Shown: positions 22,422 through 30,408 of the stretch, in pieces | Numbering within the stretch: the stretch's first letter is position 1 | Layout: every line of letters starts with the position of its first letter | Origin: Magnetospirillum fulvum MGU-K5 | GTDB lineage: Bacteria; Pseudomonadota; Alphaproteobacteria; Rhodospirillales; Magnetospirillaceae | DNA length: 64,000 bases | Assembly (NCBI RefSeq): GCF_000442515.1 | Contig: NZ_AQPH01000001.1 | Span: 78,435-142,434 of the forward strand | Reading direction: 5' to 3' | Position numbers and translations under genes: made by a program | The notes under the pieces: generated by a model | The model's input: the letters and a program-made list of their open reading frames with translations, nothing else | Told to the model about the DNA's origin: nothing | Databases searched by the model: none

Positions 22422-23816
22422 ATGTCCCCCTCTCTCTCCTTGCCCCGCCTGACTCCGTCGCAGATCGTCGCCTGGGTGGCATTGGCGGCCGGGTTGGTGA
22501 TCCTGGTCGTTCGCCCGTTGCCCGGTGGTGAAAGCGCCGCCCTGGCGCTGGCGGTGGCCTGTATCGGCCTCTGGGCGACCGGAGCGGTGCCGGAACCGGT
22601 GACGGCGGTGATCTTCTTTACCGCCGCGATGCTGTTGAAGGTCGCCCCGCCCCAGGTGGTGTTCGGCGGGTTTGAATCCGCCGCGTTGTGGCTGGTGTTC
22701 GGCGGTCTGGTGATGGGGGTTGCCGTCCGTACCACCGGGTTGGGCGAGCGGATCGCCACCCGGCTCAGTGTCGCTTTCGGCTCGACCTATTGGGGGGTGA
22801 TTGCCGGAACCACCCTGATCGGGGTGGCGTTGGGCTTTTTGCTGCCCTCCTCGATGGGGCGCGCGATCCTGCTGATGCCGATTGCCCTCGGGCTGGCGTC
22901 GCGGGCCGGGTTCACCCCGGGATCGAACGGCCATATCGGGGTGGTGCTCGCCGCCGCGTTCGGCTGCCACGTCCCGACTTTTTCGGTACTGCCCGCCAAT
23001 CTGCCCAATCTGGTTCTGGTCGGGTCGGCCGAGACGCTGGGCTATGCCAGCCCCAGTTATGGCGAATATCTGCTGCTCCATTTCCCCGTTCTCGGCCTGC
23101 TGAAGACGGCGATCATGGTGGTGCTGATCGTCCGGCTGTGGCCCGACACGCCCCGGCCGCAGAGTGCGGCGGCGGAAGGCGTATCCCGGCCGATGAGCAA
23201 AGCCGAGATTCGTCTGTCGGCGCTGCTGGCGCTGGCGCTGGCGCTGTGGGCGACCGACTTCTTCCACCATATTAGCCCGGCCTGGGTCAGCATGGCGGCG
23301 GCGGTCCTGCTGCTGTTGCCGGGGATCGGGCTGGTTGACCGCAAGGATTTCAGCGAGAAGGTCAATTACGGCTCGATGTTCTATGTCGCCGGGATCATGG
23401 GGCTGGGCGCGCTGGTCGGCTCGTCGGGGCTGGGGGTGCGGCTGGCCGAGGCGATTTTGACCCTGCTGCCGCTCTCTCCCGGCAACGATGTCGGCAATTT
23501 CGCCGGTCTGGCCGCGCTATCGACCCTGCTGGGGCTGGCGACGACGTTGCCCGGCGTCCCGGCGGTGCTGACCCCGATGACCGCCCATCTCGCCGAGGCG
23601 TCGGGATGGCCGGTCGAGGCGGTGCTGATGAGTCAGGTCCTCGGTTTCTCGAACCCGATCCTGCCCTATGAATCCGCGCCCCTGGTTGTGGCGATGCATC
23701 TGGGCGGCGAGCGGTTGAAGCCCGCCCGCGATCTGTGCCTGTTGTTGGCTCTGATCAGCGTGGTGGTCCTGCTGCCGCTCGATTTTCTCTGGTGGAAGCT
23801 GCTGGGCTGGCTGTAG
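22422..23816 (+). CDS. SLC13/DASS-family anion transporter
   Basis: A 464-residue polytopic membrane protein with about 11-12 hydrophobic spans and two repeated halves. DASS features include TGAVPEPVTAVIFFTAAMLL, the glycine-rich LWLVFGGLVMGVAVRTTGLG, LGFLLPSSMGRAILLMPIAL (first half) and ATTLPGVPAVLTPMTAHLAE (second half). The family imports dicarboxylates or sulfate with sodium. The start at 22422 is preferred because AAGG lies 9 bases upstream; the ATG at 22413 directly abuts that site. Divergent from a GntR regulator. Substrate unknown. Confidence 0.87.
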   Translation: MSPSLSLPRLTPSQIVAWVALAAGLVILVVRPLPGGESAALALAVACIGLWATGAVPEPVTAVIFFTAAMLLKVAPPQVVFGGFESAALWLVFGGLVMGVAVRTTGLGERIATRLSVAFGSTYWGVIAGTTLIGVALGFLLPSSMGRAILLMPIALGLASRAGFTPGSNGHIGVVLAAAFGCHVPTFSVLPANLPNLVLVGSAETLGYASPSYGEYLLLHFPVLGLLKTAIMVVLIVRLWPDTPRPQSAAAEGVSRPMSKAEIRLSALLALALALWATDFFHHISPAWVSMAAAVLLLLPGIGLVDRKDFSEKVNYGSMFYVAGIMGLGALVGSSGLGVRLAEAILTLLPLSPGNDVGNFAGLAALSTLLGLATTLPGVPAVLTPMTAHLAEASGWPVEAVLMSQVLGFSNPILPYESAPLVVAMHLGGERLKPARDLCLLLALISVVVLLPLDFLWWKLLGWL

Positions 23817-23849
23817 TCACCCGGGCGCGGCCATGCTTTAATCGGTGTC

Positions 23850-24134
23850 ATGACGGAGACGAAAAGCGTTCGGGTGCTGATCGAAGGCCGGGTCCAGGGT
23901 GTTTGGTTCCGGGGCTGGACGGTGGAACGGGCCACGGCTTGCGCCCTGTCCGGCTGGGTGCGCAATCGATCTGACGGATCGGTCGAAGCCCTGTTCTCCG
24001 GTCAGCCTGAAACGGTTCAGGCAATGATCGAGGCCTGCCGGATCGGCCCTCCCGCCGCCCGTGTTTCGCGTCTTTCGGTCGAGCCCGCCGACGCTCCGGC
24101 TGGACCCGGCTTTCACCAGCGCCCCACGGTGTGA
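23850..24134 (+). CDS. acyP: Acylphosphatase
   Basis: A 94-residue protein matching the acylphosphatase signature: LIEGRVQGVWFRGWTVERAT (family consensus GRVQGVxFR, with the catalytic Arg) and GWVRNRSDGSVEALFSG (catalytic Asn in VRN). It hydrolyses acyl phosphates. Trp replaces the more usual glycine or tyrosine at GVWFR, a tolerated position. It ends with an AT-rich overlap region just ahead of the GH1 gene (stop 24132-24134, next ATG 24137). Confidence 0.93.
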   Translation: MTETKSVRVLIEGRVQGVWFRGWTVERATACALSGWVRNRSDGSVEALFSGQPETVQAMIEACRIGPPAARVSRLSVEPADAPAGPGFHQRPTV

Positions 24135-24136
24135 CC

Positions 24137-25534
24137 ATGAAACCGAACCGCCGCCAGTTTCTAGCCGGGTTTGCCGCGATGAGCGTTGCGAGGCCGATCC
24201 AAGCCGCGCCTGCTCGCCAGTTCCCCAAGGATTTTTTTTGGGGTGCCTCCAGTTCGGCCTATCAGATCGAGGGGGCGACCGAGACCGATGGTCGCGGCCC
24301 GTCGATCTGGGACACCTTCACCGCCCAAGGCCACATCATCGACGGCAGTTCGGCCCGGATCGCCTGTGACCATTATCATCGCTATGCCGAAGATATCGCC
24401 CTGATGAAGCAGGCGGGATTTTCCGCCTATCGCTTCTCGCTGGCCTGGCCACGCATCGTTCCGGCCGGAACCGGCGCGATCAATCCCAAGGGGTTGGAAT
24501 TCTATGACCGGCTGGTCGATAAGATTCTTGCCGCCGGGATTCGTCCGATGGCGTGCCTGCATCATTGGGACTTGCCGCAGCCGCTTCAGGATGTCGGCGG
24601 CTGGGAAAGCCGCGAGATCGTCGGCCCCTTTGCCGATTATGCCCGGATCGCGATTGCCCGCCTCGGCGACCGGGTCAAGGATTGGTACACCTTAAACGAG
24701 CCCAACGTGGTGGCGATCAGCGGCTATGGCACCGCCGATCTCGCTCCCGGCCTGCGGGTGGGCGATCTGGGTATCCTCAAGGTGCTCCATCACCAGAATC
24801 TGGCGCAAGGGACGGCGTTTCGGGCGATGCGGGCCGAACGCTCCGACGTGCGCGTCGGTACCGTCTGCAATCTCCAACCGGCTCGGCCCGAAAACGACGA
24901 TCCGCTGAACCGCGCCGCCGCGATCCGCTGGGATGCGGTGTGGAACCGGGTGGCGCTGGACGGGGTGCTGCGCGGTGCCATTCCCGACGTGCTTGCCGAA
25001 AAGATGGCGCCGATCGTCAAGCCCGGCGATCTGGAGACGATCCGTTTCCCGATCGATTCGTTCGGGATCAATTATTATTCGCGGATGACGATGCGCCACG
25101 AACCCGGACGTCCGTTCGATGTCGGCTGGGGCGATGCCCATTGCAACCGCTGGACCGGGATGGGGTGGCCGGTGCAGCCCGACGGGCTGTACGACCTGCT
25201 GTTGGAACTGAAGACTCTGTATGGCAATCCGGCGGTGTTCATTGCCGAGAACGGGGCTGCCTATGACGATGTCGTCTCGCCCGATGGGCAGATCCACGAT
25301 CCCGAGCGGGTTGCCTTCCTGAAGGACCATGTCGCCGAGGTTGCCCGTGCCCTGAAGGATGGCTGTAACGTCAAAGGCTATCTGGTGTGGTCGCTGCTCG
25401 ATAGTTTCGATTGGGCCGCCGGTCTGTCAAAGCGGTTCGGAATCGTCCGGGTCGATTACGACACGTTGAAGCGGACTCCGAAGGACAGCTATCGCTGGTT
25501 CGCCGAGGTGATCCGGACCGGCCGGGTCGGCTGA
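24137..25534 (+). CDS. Tat-exported GH1 family beta-glycosidase
   Basis: A 465-residue glycoside hydrolase of family 1. The N-terminus (NRRQFLAGFAAMSVARPIQA) has a twin-arginine signal RRQFLA, so it is probably exported folded through the Tat system. This is unusual for GH1 enzymes, which are mostly cytoplasmic. The TIM barrel starts at FPKDFFWGASSSAYQIEGA. The acid/base site is TLNEPN (consensus T-x-NEP). The nucleophile site is IAENGAAY, with Ala in place of the usual Thr before ENG. It is probably a beta-glucosidase or beta-galactosidase. A strong terminator follows at 25544-25573. Confidence 0.92.
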   Translation: MKPNRRQFLAGFAAMSVARPIQAAPARQFPKDFFWGASSSAYQIEGATETDGRGPSIWDTFTAQGHIIDGSSARIACDHYHRYAEDIALMKQAGFSAYRFSLAWPRIVPAGTGAINPKGLEFYDRLVDKILAAGIRPMACLHHWDLPQPLQDVGGWESREIVGPFADYARIAIARLGDRVKDWYTLNEPNVVAISGYGTADLAPGLRVGDLGILKVLHHQNLAQGTAFRAMRAERSDVRVGTVCNLQPARPENDDPLNRAAAIRWDAVWNRVALDGVLRGAIPDVLAEKMAPIVKPGDLETIRFPIDSFGINYYSRMTMRHEPGRPFDVGWGDAHCNRWTGMGWPVQPDGLYDLLLELKTLYGNPAVFIAENGAAYDDVVSPDGQIHDPERVAFLKDHVAEVARALKDGCNVKGYLVWSLLDSFDWAAGLSKRFGIVRVDYDTLKRTPKDSYRWFAEVIRTGRVG

Positions 25535-25543
25535 CAAAAAAAG

Positions 25544-25573
25544 AGAGCGGACTCAACGGAGTCCGCTCTTTTT
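25544..25573. terminator. Strong bidirectional terminator
   Basis: AGAGCGGACTC-AACG-GAGTCCGCTCT forms a perfect 11-bp stem followed by TTTTTCT on the plus strand, with an A-run before it (CAAAAAAAGAG) giving T's on the minus strand. It lies between the GH1 gene and the convergent prenyl synthase gene. Confidence 0.93.
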
Positions 25574-25602
25574 CTAACCTGCTGTGTTCGACGCGCGAGG
25601 CT

Positions 25603-26622
25603 TTAGTAAGCGCGCTCGATACAGAAATCGATCACATCAAGCATCGCCTGACGGGCCGCACAGTCGGGGAAGATCGACAGGGCGGCGCGGGCGTCTTCGC
25701 CATATTGGCGGGCGTGCGAGATGGTGACCTCGACGCTGCCATGCTTGGCCAGCAGGGCGTTGGCGTGTTCCAGATCGCCGTCTTCCTGTTCCAGCTTTTC
25801 CAGGCAGCGCCGCCAGAACGCCTTTTCCTCGTCGTCGCCGGCATGGAAGGCGTGGATGACCGGCAGGGTGATCTTGCCCTCGCGGAAATCGTCGCCAACG
25901 GTCTTGCCCAGCTCGGCCTCGCGCGCGGAATAATCGAGCGCGTCGTCGATCAGCTGGAAAGCGATGCCGAGGCTGAGGCCATAGGCGGCCAGCGCGTCCT
26001 CTTCCGCCTTGGGGCGGTCGGCCACCACCGCGCCGATGCGGCAGGCGGCGGCGAACAACGCGGCGGTCTTCGAACAGATCACCTGAAGATAGGACTCAAC
26101 GGTGGTCTCGGTGTCGTTGGCGGTGATCAGCTGAAGCACCTCGCCCTCGGCGATGACCGCCGAAGCGCGGGACAGGATCGCCAGCACCGACAGCGAACCG
26201 TCCTCGACCATCAGTTCGAACGAGCGCGAGAACAGGAAGTCGCCAACCAGCACGCTGGGCTGATTACCAAACAGGGCATTGGCCGAAGCCCGGCCGCGCC
26301 GCAGCTCGGACTCGTCAACCACGTCGTCATGCAGCAGAGTCGCGGTGTGCAGCAGTTCGATCACTGCCGCCAGCTTGACGTGACGGTCGCCCTCATAGCC
26401 GACCAGCTTGGCCGAGGCCAGGGTCAGCACCGGGCGCAATCGTTTGCCGCCAGCCGCGATGATGTGACCGGCCAGCTGAGGAATCAGGGCGATCGGGCTG
26501 TGCATATGATCGACGATGGTCTTGTTGACCTGTTCCAGGTCGTCCTTGACCAAAGTTATCAGTCCGTCCAGGCTTTTGGCCACGCGGTCGCCATTTACGT
26601 CGAGAGAACCCTCAATCGCCAC
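25603..26622 (-). CDS. ispB: Trans-polyprenyl diphosphate synthase (octaprenyl/decaprenyl)
   Basis: A 339-residue prenyl transferase with both aspartate-rich motifs: LLHDDVVDESELRRGR (first, residues about 93-108) and FQLIDDALDYSAREAELGK (second, about 220-238). KITLPVIHAF and the N-terminal GGKRLRP complete the signature. It condenses isopentenyl diphosphate units to make the ubiquinone side chain. The start is GTG at 26620-26622 with GGAGGAG upstream; no in-frame ATG fits. Length of the product chain (octa- versus decaprenyl) cannot be read from the sequence. Confidence 0.93.
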   Translation of the reverse strand: MAIEGSLDVNGDRVAKSLDGLITLVKDDLEQVNKTIVDHMHSPIALIPQLAGHIIAAGGKRLRPVLTLASAKLVGYEGDRHVKLAAVIELLHTATLLHDDVVDESELRRGRASANALFGNQPSVLVGDFLFSRSFELMVEDGSLSVLAILSRASAVIAEGEVLQLITANDTETTVESYLQVICSKTAALFAAACRIGAVVADRPKAEEDALAAYGLSLGIAFQLIDDALDYSAREAELGKTVGDDFREGKITLPVIHAFHAGDDEEKAFWRRCLEKLEQEDGDLEHANALLAKHGSVEVTISHARQYGEDARAALSIFPDCAARQAMLDVIDFCIERAY

Positions 26623-26737
26623 GGTACCCAAACTCCTCCCACACCGATCCCTGCCGGATCGCGGGACGAACATAGTGTTGCGGCGGAAAGGCGGTCAAGC
26701 TTACATCGCAGGGCGCTAAGGGTTTTTTGGAGGGGGA

Positions 26738-27502
26738 ATGCCGGGCGACGATGTCGAAGCCGTAACCGAAGACGGTTTGATCGACGGAAGGGTGAGGCTT
26801 TGCCAGCCCGCGAAAGGCTATCGCGCCGCGATCGATCCGGTCTTTCTCGCTGCCGCCGTCACGGCGGCACCGGGCGAGACCGTGCTGGATCTCGGCTGCG
26901 GCGTGGGGGCGGCGGGGCTATGCCTGCTGGCCCGCTTGCCATTGGTCCGGGTCACCGGCCTGGAACTGCAAGCCGGGATGGCCGCGTTGGCCCGGCGCAA
27001 TGTCCTTGCCAACGGTCATGCAGCCGATCAATTCCGCATCGTCGAGGGATCGGCGCTGACGCCACCGCCCGAGATCGCGGGCGGGGGCTTTGCCCATGTG
27101 ATGACCAATCCGCCGTTTCAGCCACCCGGACGCGGCACCGCTCCGCCCGTAGGCTCGAAGGCGCTGGCTCATGTCGAATCCGCAGGCGATTTGTCGGCCT
27201 GGATCAAGGCGGCAGCGCGGCTGCTGGCGCCCAGGGGGCGGCTGTGGGTGATCCACCGCGCCGACCGGCTGGGCGATCTGCTGGGGGCCTTTGCCGGGCG
27301 CGGATTGGGGGAGGTGAGGGTGCTGCCGCTCTGGCCCAAAGCAGGCCGTCCGGCGAGCCGGGTGATCGTCTCGGCGCGCAAGGGCTCGCGTACCCCCTTT
27401 TCCCTGTTGCCGGGGCTGGTTCTGCACCGGGACGAGGGTGGATATAGCCCGGCGGCCGAGGCGGTGCTGCGCGAGGCCGCCGCGATCTCTTGGGATGGAT
27501 AG
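26738..27502 (+). CDS. TrmN6-type adenine-N6 methyltransferase
   Basis: A 254-residue class I SAM-dependent methyltransferase. The SAM loop is ETVLDLGCGVGAAGLCLLAR (residues about 47-66) and the catalytic motif is MTNPPFQPPG, the NPPF/Y signature of adenine-N6 methyltransferases. The layout matches the family that includes TrmN6 (YfiC), which methylates A37 of tRNA-Val. GGAGGGGG precedes the ATG. Divergent from ispB. The exact substrate is inferred. Confidence 0.85.
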   Translation: MPGDDVEAVTEDGLIDGRVRLCQPAKGYRAAIDPVFLAAAVTAAPGETVLDLGCGVGAAGLCLLARLPLVRVTGLELQAGMAALARRNVLANGHAADQFRIVEGSALTPPPEIAGGGFAHVMTNPPFQPPGRGTAPPVGSKALAHVESAGDLSAWIKAAARLLAPRGRLWVIHRADRLGDLLGAFAGRGLGEVRVLPLWPKAGRPASRVIVSARKGSRTPFSLLPGLVLHRDEGGYSPAAEAVLREAAAISWDG

Positions 27503-27591
27503 GAGGAAGCGAGTCTTGCCCCGTTGCTCCGGCGACGGGTTGGGGCTAATGTCCTCCTCCTCGGTTTTCAATCGCCATCTGGATGTCTGCC

Positions 27592-28464
27592 ATGTTCAAA
27601 GGATCTCTCACCGCCCTCATCACTCCATTCCGCCAGGGGCGGGTGGATGAGAAGGCGTTTCAGGATCTGGTCGCCTGGCAGATCGCGGAGGGCACCCATG
27701 CCCTGGTTCCGTGCGGCACCACCGGTGAATCGCCTACTCTGTCGCATGTTGAGCATCATCGCGTGGTCGAGCTGTGCATCGAGGTTGCCCGCGGCCGGGT
27801 GCCGGTGATCGCCGGAACTGGCTCGAACTCGACCGAAGAGGCGATCGACCTTACCCGCCATGCCCGCGCCGCCGGGGCCGATGCCGCTCTGGTGGTCGCC
27901 CCCTATTACAACAAGCCCAGCCAGGAAGGGCTGTTCCGCCATTTCGAGGCGATTGCCCAGGCGGTTGATATTCCGATCATCGTCTACAACATCCCCGGTC
28001 GGTCGGTGATCAACATCTCGGTTGAGACCTTTGTCCGGCTGGCGGAAATCCCCAATATCGTCGGCATCAAGGATGCCACCGCCGATCTGGCCCGGCCGCT
28101 GCAAATCCGCGCCGCGCTGGGTGACCGGCTGTGCCAATTGTCGGGCGAGGACGCCACCGCCACCGCCTTCAATGCTCAGGGCGGTGTCGGCTGTATCTCG
28201 GTGACCTCGAACATCGTCCCCGGCCTGTGCGCCCAGATGCAGAACGCGTGGGCGGCGGGCGATCTCGCCACCTGCTTTGCGATTCGCGACCGGCTGATGC
28301 CGCTGCATGACGCGATGTTCTGCGAAGGGAACCCGGTGCCGGTGAAGTACGCCTTCAGCCTGCTCGGACGGGGTGAACCCGATGTCCGTCTGCCGCTGGT
28401 GCCGGCGTCTCCCGCCGCCCGGGCCAAGGTCGAGGCGGCGATGCGCTCCCTCGATCTGATCTGA
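27592..28464 (+). CDS. dapA: 4-hydroxy-tetrahydrodipicolinate synthase
   Basis: A 290-residue lysine-biosynthesis aldolase. It starts [20 protein letters not shown] (family-typical N-terminus). It has the substrate loop [20 protein letters not shown], the catalytic Tyr in [11 protein letters not shown], and the Schiff-base lysine in [11 protein letters not shown]. It joins pyruvate and aspartate semialdehyde. An ATG nine bases upstream (27583) is possible but less typical of DapA starts. It is followed nine bases later by smpB. Confidence 0.95.
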   Translation: MFKGSLTALITPFRQGRVDEKAFQDLVAWQIAEGTHALVPCGTTGESPTLSHVEHHRVVELCIEVARGRVPVIAGTGSNSTEEAIDLTRHARAAGADAALVVAPYYNKPSQEGLFRHFEAIAQAVDIPIIVYNIPGRSVINISVETFVRLAEIPNIVGIKDATADLARPLQIRAALGDRLCQLSGEDATATAFNAQGGVGCISVTSNIVPGLCAQMQNAWAAGDLATCFAIRDRLMPLHDAMFCEGNPVPVKYAFSLLGRGEPDVRLPLVPASPAARAKVEAAMRSLDLI

Positions 28465-28472
28465 GTCTGGCG

Positions 28473-28940
28473 ATGTCGCTTCCCGGTCATATCGCCGCCC
28501 AGAACCGCCGCGCCCGGCACGATTATTTCATCGTGTCGGAGATCGAGGCCGGGATCATGCTGGTCGGCACGGAAATCAAGTCGCTGCGGGTTGGTAAGGG
28601 CAACGTCAACGAAGCCTATGCCGGGCCGATGCACGACGAGCTCTATCTGTTCAACGCCTATATCCCCGAATACCAGTCAAAGATGCCGTTCCCGCATGAA
28701 ACGCGGCGGCCGCGCAAGCTGCTGCTGCACAAGCGGGAGATGGCCAAGCTGATGGGGGCGATCACCAAGGATGGGATGACCCTGGTGCCGCTCGATATCC
28801 ATTTCGGACCGCGTGGGCTGGCCAAGGTTCAGTTGGGGCTGGCCAAGGGCAAGAAGCTGCACGACAAGCGCGAAGCGATCAAGGAACGCGACTGGAATCG
28901 CGACAAGGCCCGGCTGATGCGTGAGAAGGGCAAGGAATAG
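28473..28940 (+). CDS. smpB: SsrA-binding protein
   Basis: A 155-residue tmRNA-binding protein: [20 protein letters not shown] (N-terminus), [40 protein letters not shown] and the basic C-terminal tail [14 protein letters not shown]. SmpB brings tmRNA to stalled ribosomes for rescue. It directly follows dapA. The tmRNA gene is not visible in the window. A seven-pair hairpin follows the stop. Confidence 0.96.
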   Translation: MSLPGHIAAQNRRARHDYFIVSEIEAGIMLVGTEIKSLRVGKGNVNEAYAGPMHDELYLFNAYIPEYQSKMPFPHETRRPRKLLLHKREMAKLMGAITKDGMTLVPLDIHFGPRGLAKVQLGLAKGKKLHDKREAIKERDWNRDKARLMREKGKE

Positions 28941-28960
28941 GGGGGGCAAAGCCCCCCTTA
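28941..28960 (+). terminator. GC hairpin terminator after smpB
   Basis: GGGGGGC-AAA-GCCCCCC directly after the smpB stop, followed by TTAT. It separates smpB from the convergent carbonic anhydrase gene. The T-run is short, so termination may be partial. Confidence 0.7.
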
Positions 28961-28965
28961 TCCGT

Positions 28966-29595
28966 TCAGGCGATTTGCTGGAACGTGTTGGTCTGGGATT
29001 CCAACCGCCACAGAGCTCCCTTTTCCACGTCGAACCACCAGCCATGCAGGGTCAGCTTGCCCTGTTCGACCCGTTCGCGAATCCACGGAAAAGTCATCAG
29101 ATTAGCCAGCGAAATCGCCACTGTTTCCTTTTCGCACATCTGGCGGGCATAGTCGGTGGTCTTGCCCGCGCTGAGGGCCAGGGCAAGACAGCGGTCGCGG
29201 GCGGCCCGCGCGATATCCATCCAGGGCCGGACGAAATTGGTGCCGTCGGCGGCTTCTTCCTCGATCAGGGCGCGGACGCCGCCGCACCCGGCATGGCCCA
29301 ACACCACGGTATGCTCGACTTCAAGTTTGCGGATGGCAAATTCGATCGCGGCCGAGGTGCCGTGATAGGTGCCGGTGGTCTCGAACGGCGGGACCAGATT
29401 GGCGACGTTGCGGATCACAAACATCTCGCCCGGTTGGGTTCCGAACAGCAGGCCAGGATCGACCCGGGAGTCCGAACAGCCAATCATCAGCACTTTCGGC
29501 TTTTGTCCGCTCTGGGCCAAAGTTTCGAACAGCGCCCTGTTCTCTTCGAAATAGGTGGCGCGGAAATGCTGGAATCCCTCGACCAAACGCTCCAT
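28966..29595 (-). CDS. Beta-class carbonic anhydrase
   Basis: A 209-residue zinc enzyme with the beta-class metal site: CSDSRVDPGLLFG (Cys ligand and Asp-Arg dyad, residues about 39-51) and HAGCGGVRALIEE (His and second Cys ligand, about 100-112). It interconverts CO2 and bicarbonate. The N-terminal start MERLVEGFQHFRATYFEENR is typical of the bacterial clade. No signal peptide, so it is cytoplasmic. Confidence 0.94.
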   Translation of the reverse strand: MERLVEGFQHFRATYFEENRALFETLAQSGQKPKVLMIGCSDSRVDPGLLFGTQPGEMFVIRNVANLVPPFETTGTYHGTSAAIEFAIRKLEVEHTVVLGHAGCGGVRALIEEEAADGTNFVRPWMDIARAARDRCLALALSAGKTTDYARQMCEKETVAISLANLMTFPWIRERVEQGKLTLHGWWFDVEKGALWRLESQTNTFQQIA

Positions 29596-29787
29596 TGCGA
29601 CATCCCTGCTTCAAATCGGGTCGAATGACTTAGCACATCGCGTGGCCCGCGAACATCCCCGGCAGCTTAGGTGCAGTGCGATGACATGACAATGGGGGCG
29701 CATGTCTGCCAAGCGGCACGCAATAAGGGAGGATGGTGGTTTTTCTGTTCAGAGCCAGCTAAGACGCGTCCGATCTGGGGATGCGCC

Positions 29788-30321
29788 TCAATCGTCGTCG
29801 TCAACGCCGTCAAGATCGACCGGGCGGGTAAAGCGGGTGATCCGGCCGCAGCCGCATTCCAGTCCCTCCCATCCGGCGATATCAAGGGTGAGTTCGGCCA
29901 GCGATCCGGTTGGGTATTTCCGCGCGATCCGGTCCAGCGCTTCGGGCTCGCCCTGGCCGCCGCCCAGGAAATCGGCCAGCCGTTCCAGACCGGGATTGTG
30001 ACCGACCAGGATCACCGTATCCGTCTCGGCATCGAGCTGGCGGAGCCGCCGGAACAGATCGGTTTGACCGGCGGCGTAGAGGCTGGGTTCGAAGCTGGCG
30101 GGAATCGTCGGCATCACCTGGGCCAGCGCTTCCCAGGTTTCGCGGGTCCGTCGTGCCGTCGAAACCAGCGCCAGATCGGGGACAAGGTCATAGCGTTTGA
30201 CGAACCCGGCGACGCGGGCAGCCGCTTCGCGGCCTCTCCGGCTTAATGGCCGGTCGAAATCGGTCAGAACCGGATCGTCCCAACTCGATTTGGCGTGTCG
30301 CAGCAGAAAGAGTTTTCGCAT
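29788..30321 (-). CDS. sixA: SixA-type phosphohistidine phosphatase
   Basis: A 177-residue histidine phosphatase. The N-terminal RHG-type motif is [14 protein letters not shown] (catalytic His near residue 9), followed by [18 protein letters not shown] and the second histidine in [16 protein letters not shown]. SixA removes phosphate from histidine residues of phosphotransfer proteins. The start at 30321 has GAGAGA upstream; the longer frame to 30393 passes through the promoter region. Divergent from ppk, with an 87-base gap that holds the palindrome GGGGACACCATCCCC. Confidence 0.92.
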   Translation of the reverse strand: MRKLFLLRHAKSSWDDPVLTDFDRPLSRRGREAAARVAGFVKRYDLVPDLALVSTARRTRETWEALAQVMPTIPASFEPSLYAAGQTDLFRRLRQLDAETDTVILVGHNPGLERLADFLGGGQGEPEALDRIARKYPTGSLAELTLDIAGWEGLECGCGRITRFTRPVDLDGVDDDD

Positions 30322-30376
30322 GGTTCTCTCAGCCTCGGCCATGACATGATTGGCGAGAGCATATATAACAGATCGC

Positions 30377-30391
30377 GGGGACACCATCCCC
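30377..30391. repeat. 15-base palindrome shared with the frdA/xseA region
   Basis: GGGGACACCATCCCC (5-bp arms GGGGA/TCCCC) occurs here, between divergent sixA and ppk, and at 19870-19884 between divergent frdA and xseA. It could be a regulator site or the end of a small mobile repeat. Confidence 0.5.
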
Positions 30392-30408
30392 ACTCGATCG
30401 GAGATATA

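Noticed and set aside
25411..27447. 678-codon plus-strand ORF
   Set aside because: It spans a strong terminator and the reverse strand of ispB and turns into an Arg/Gly-rich shadow of the methyltransferase.
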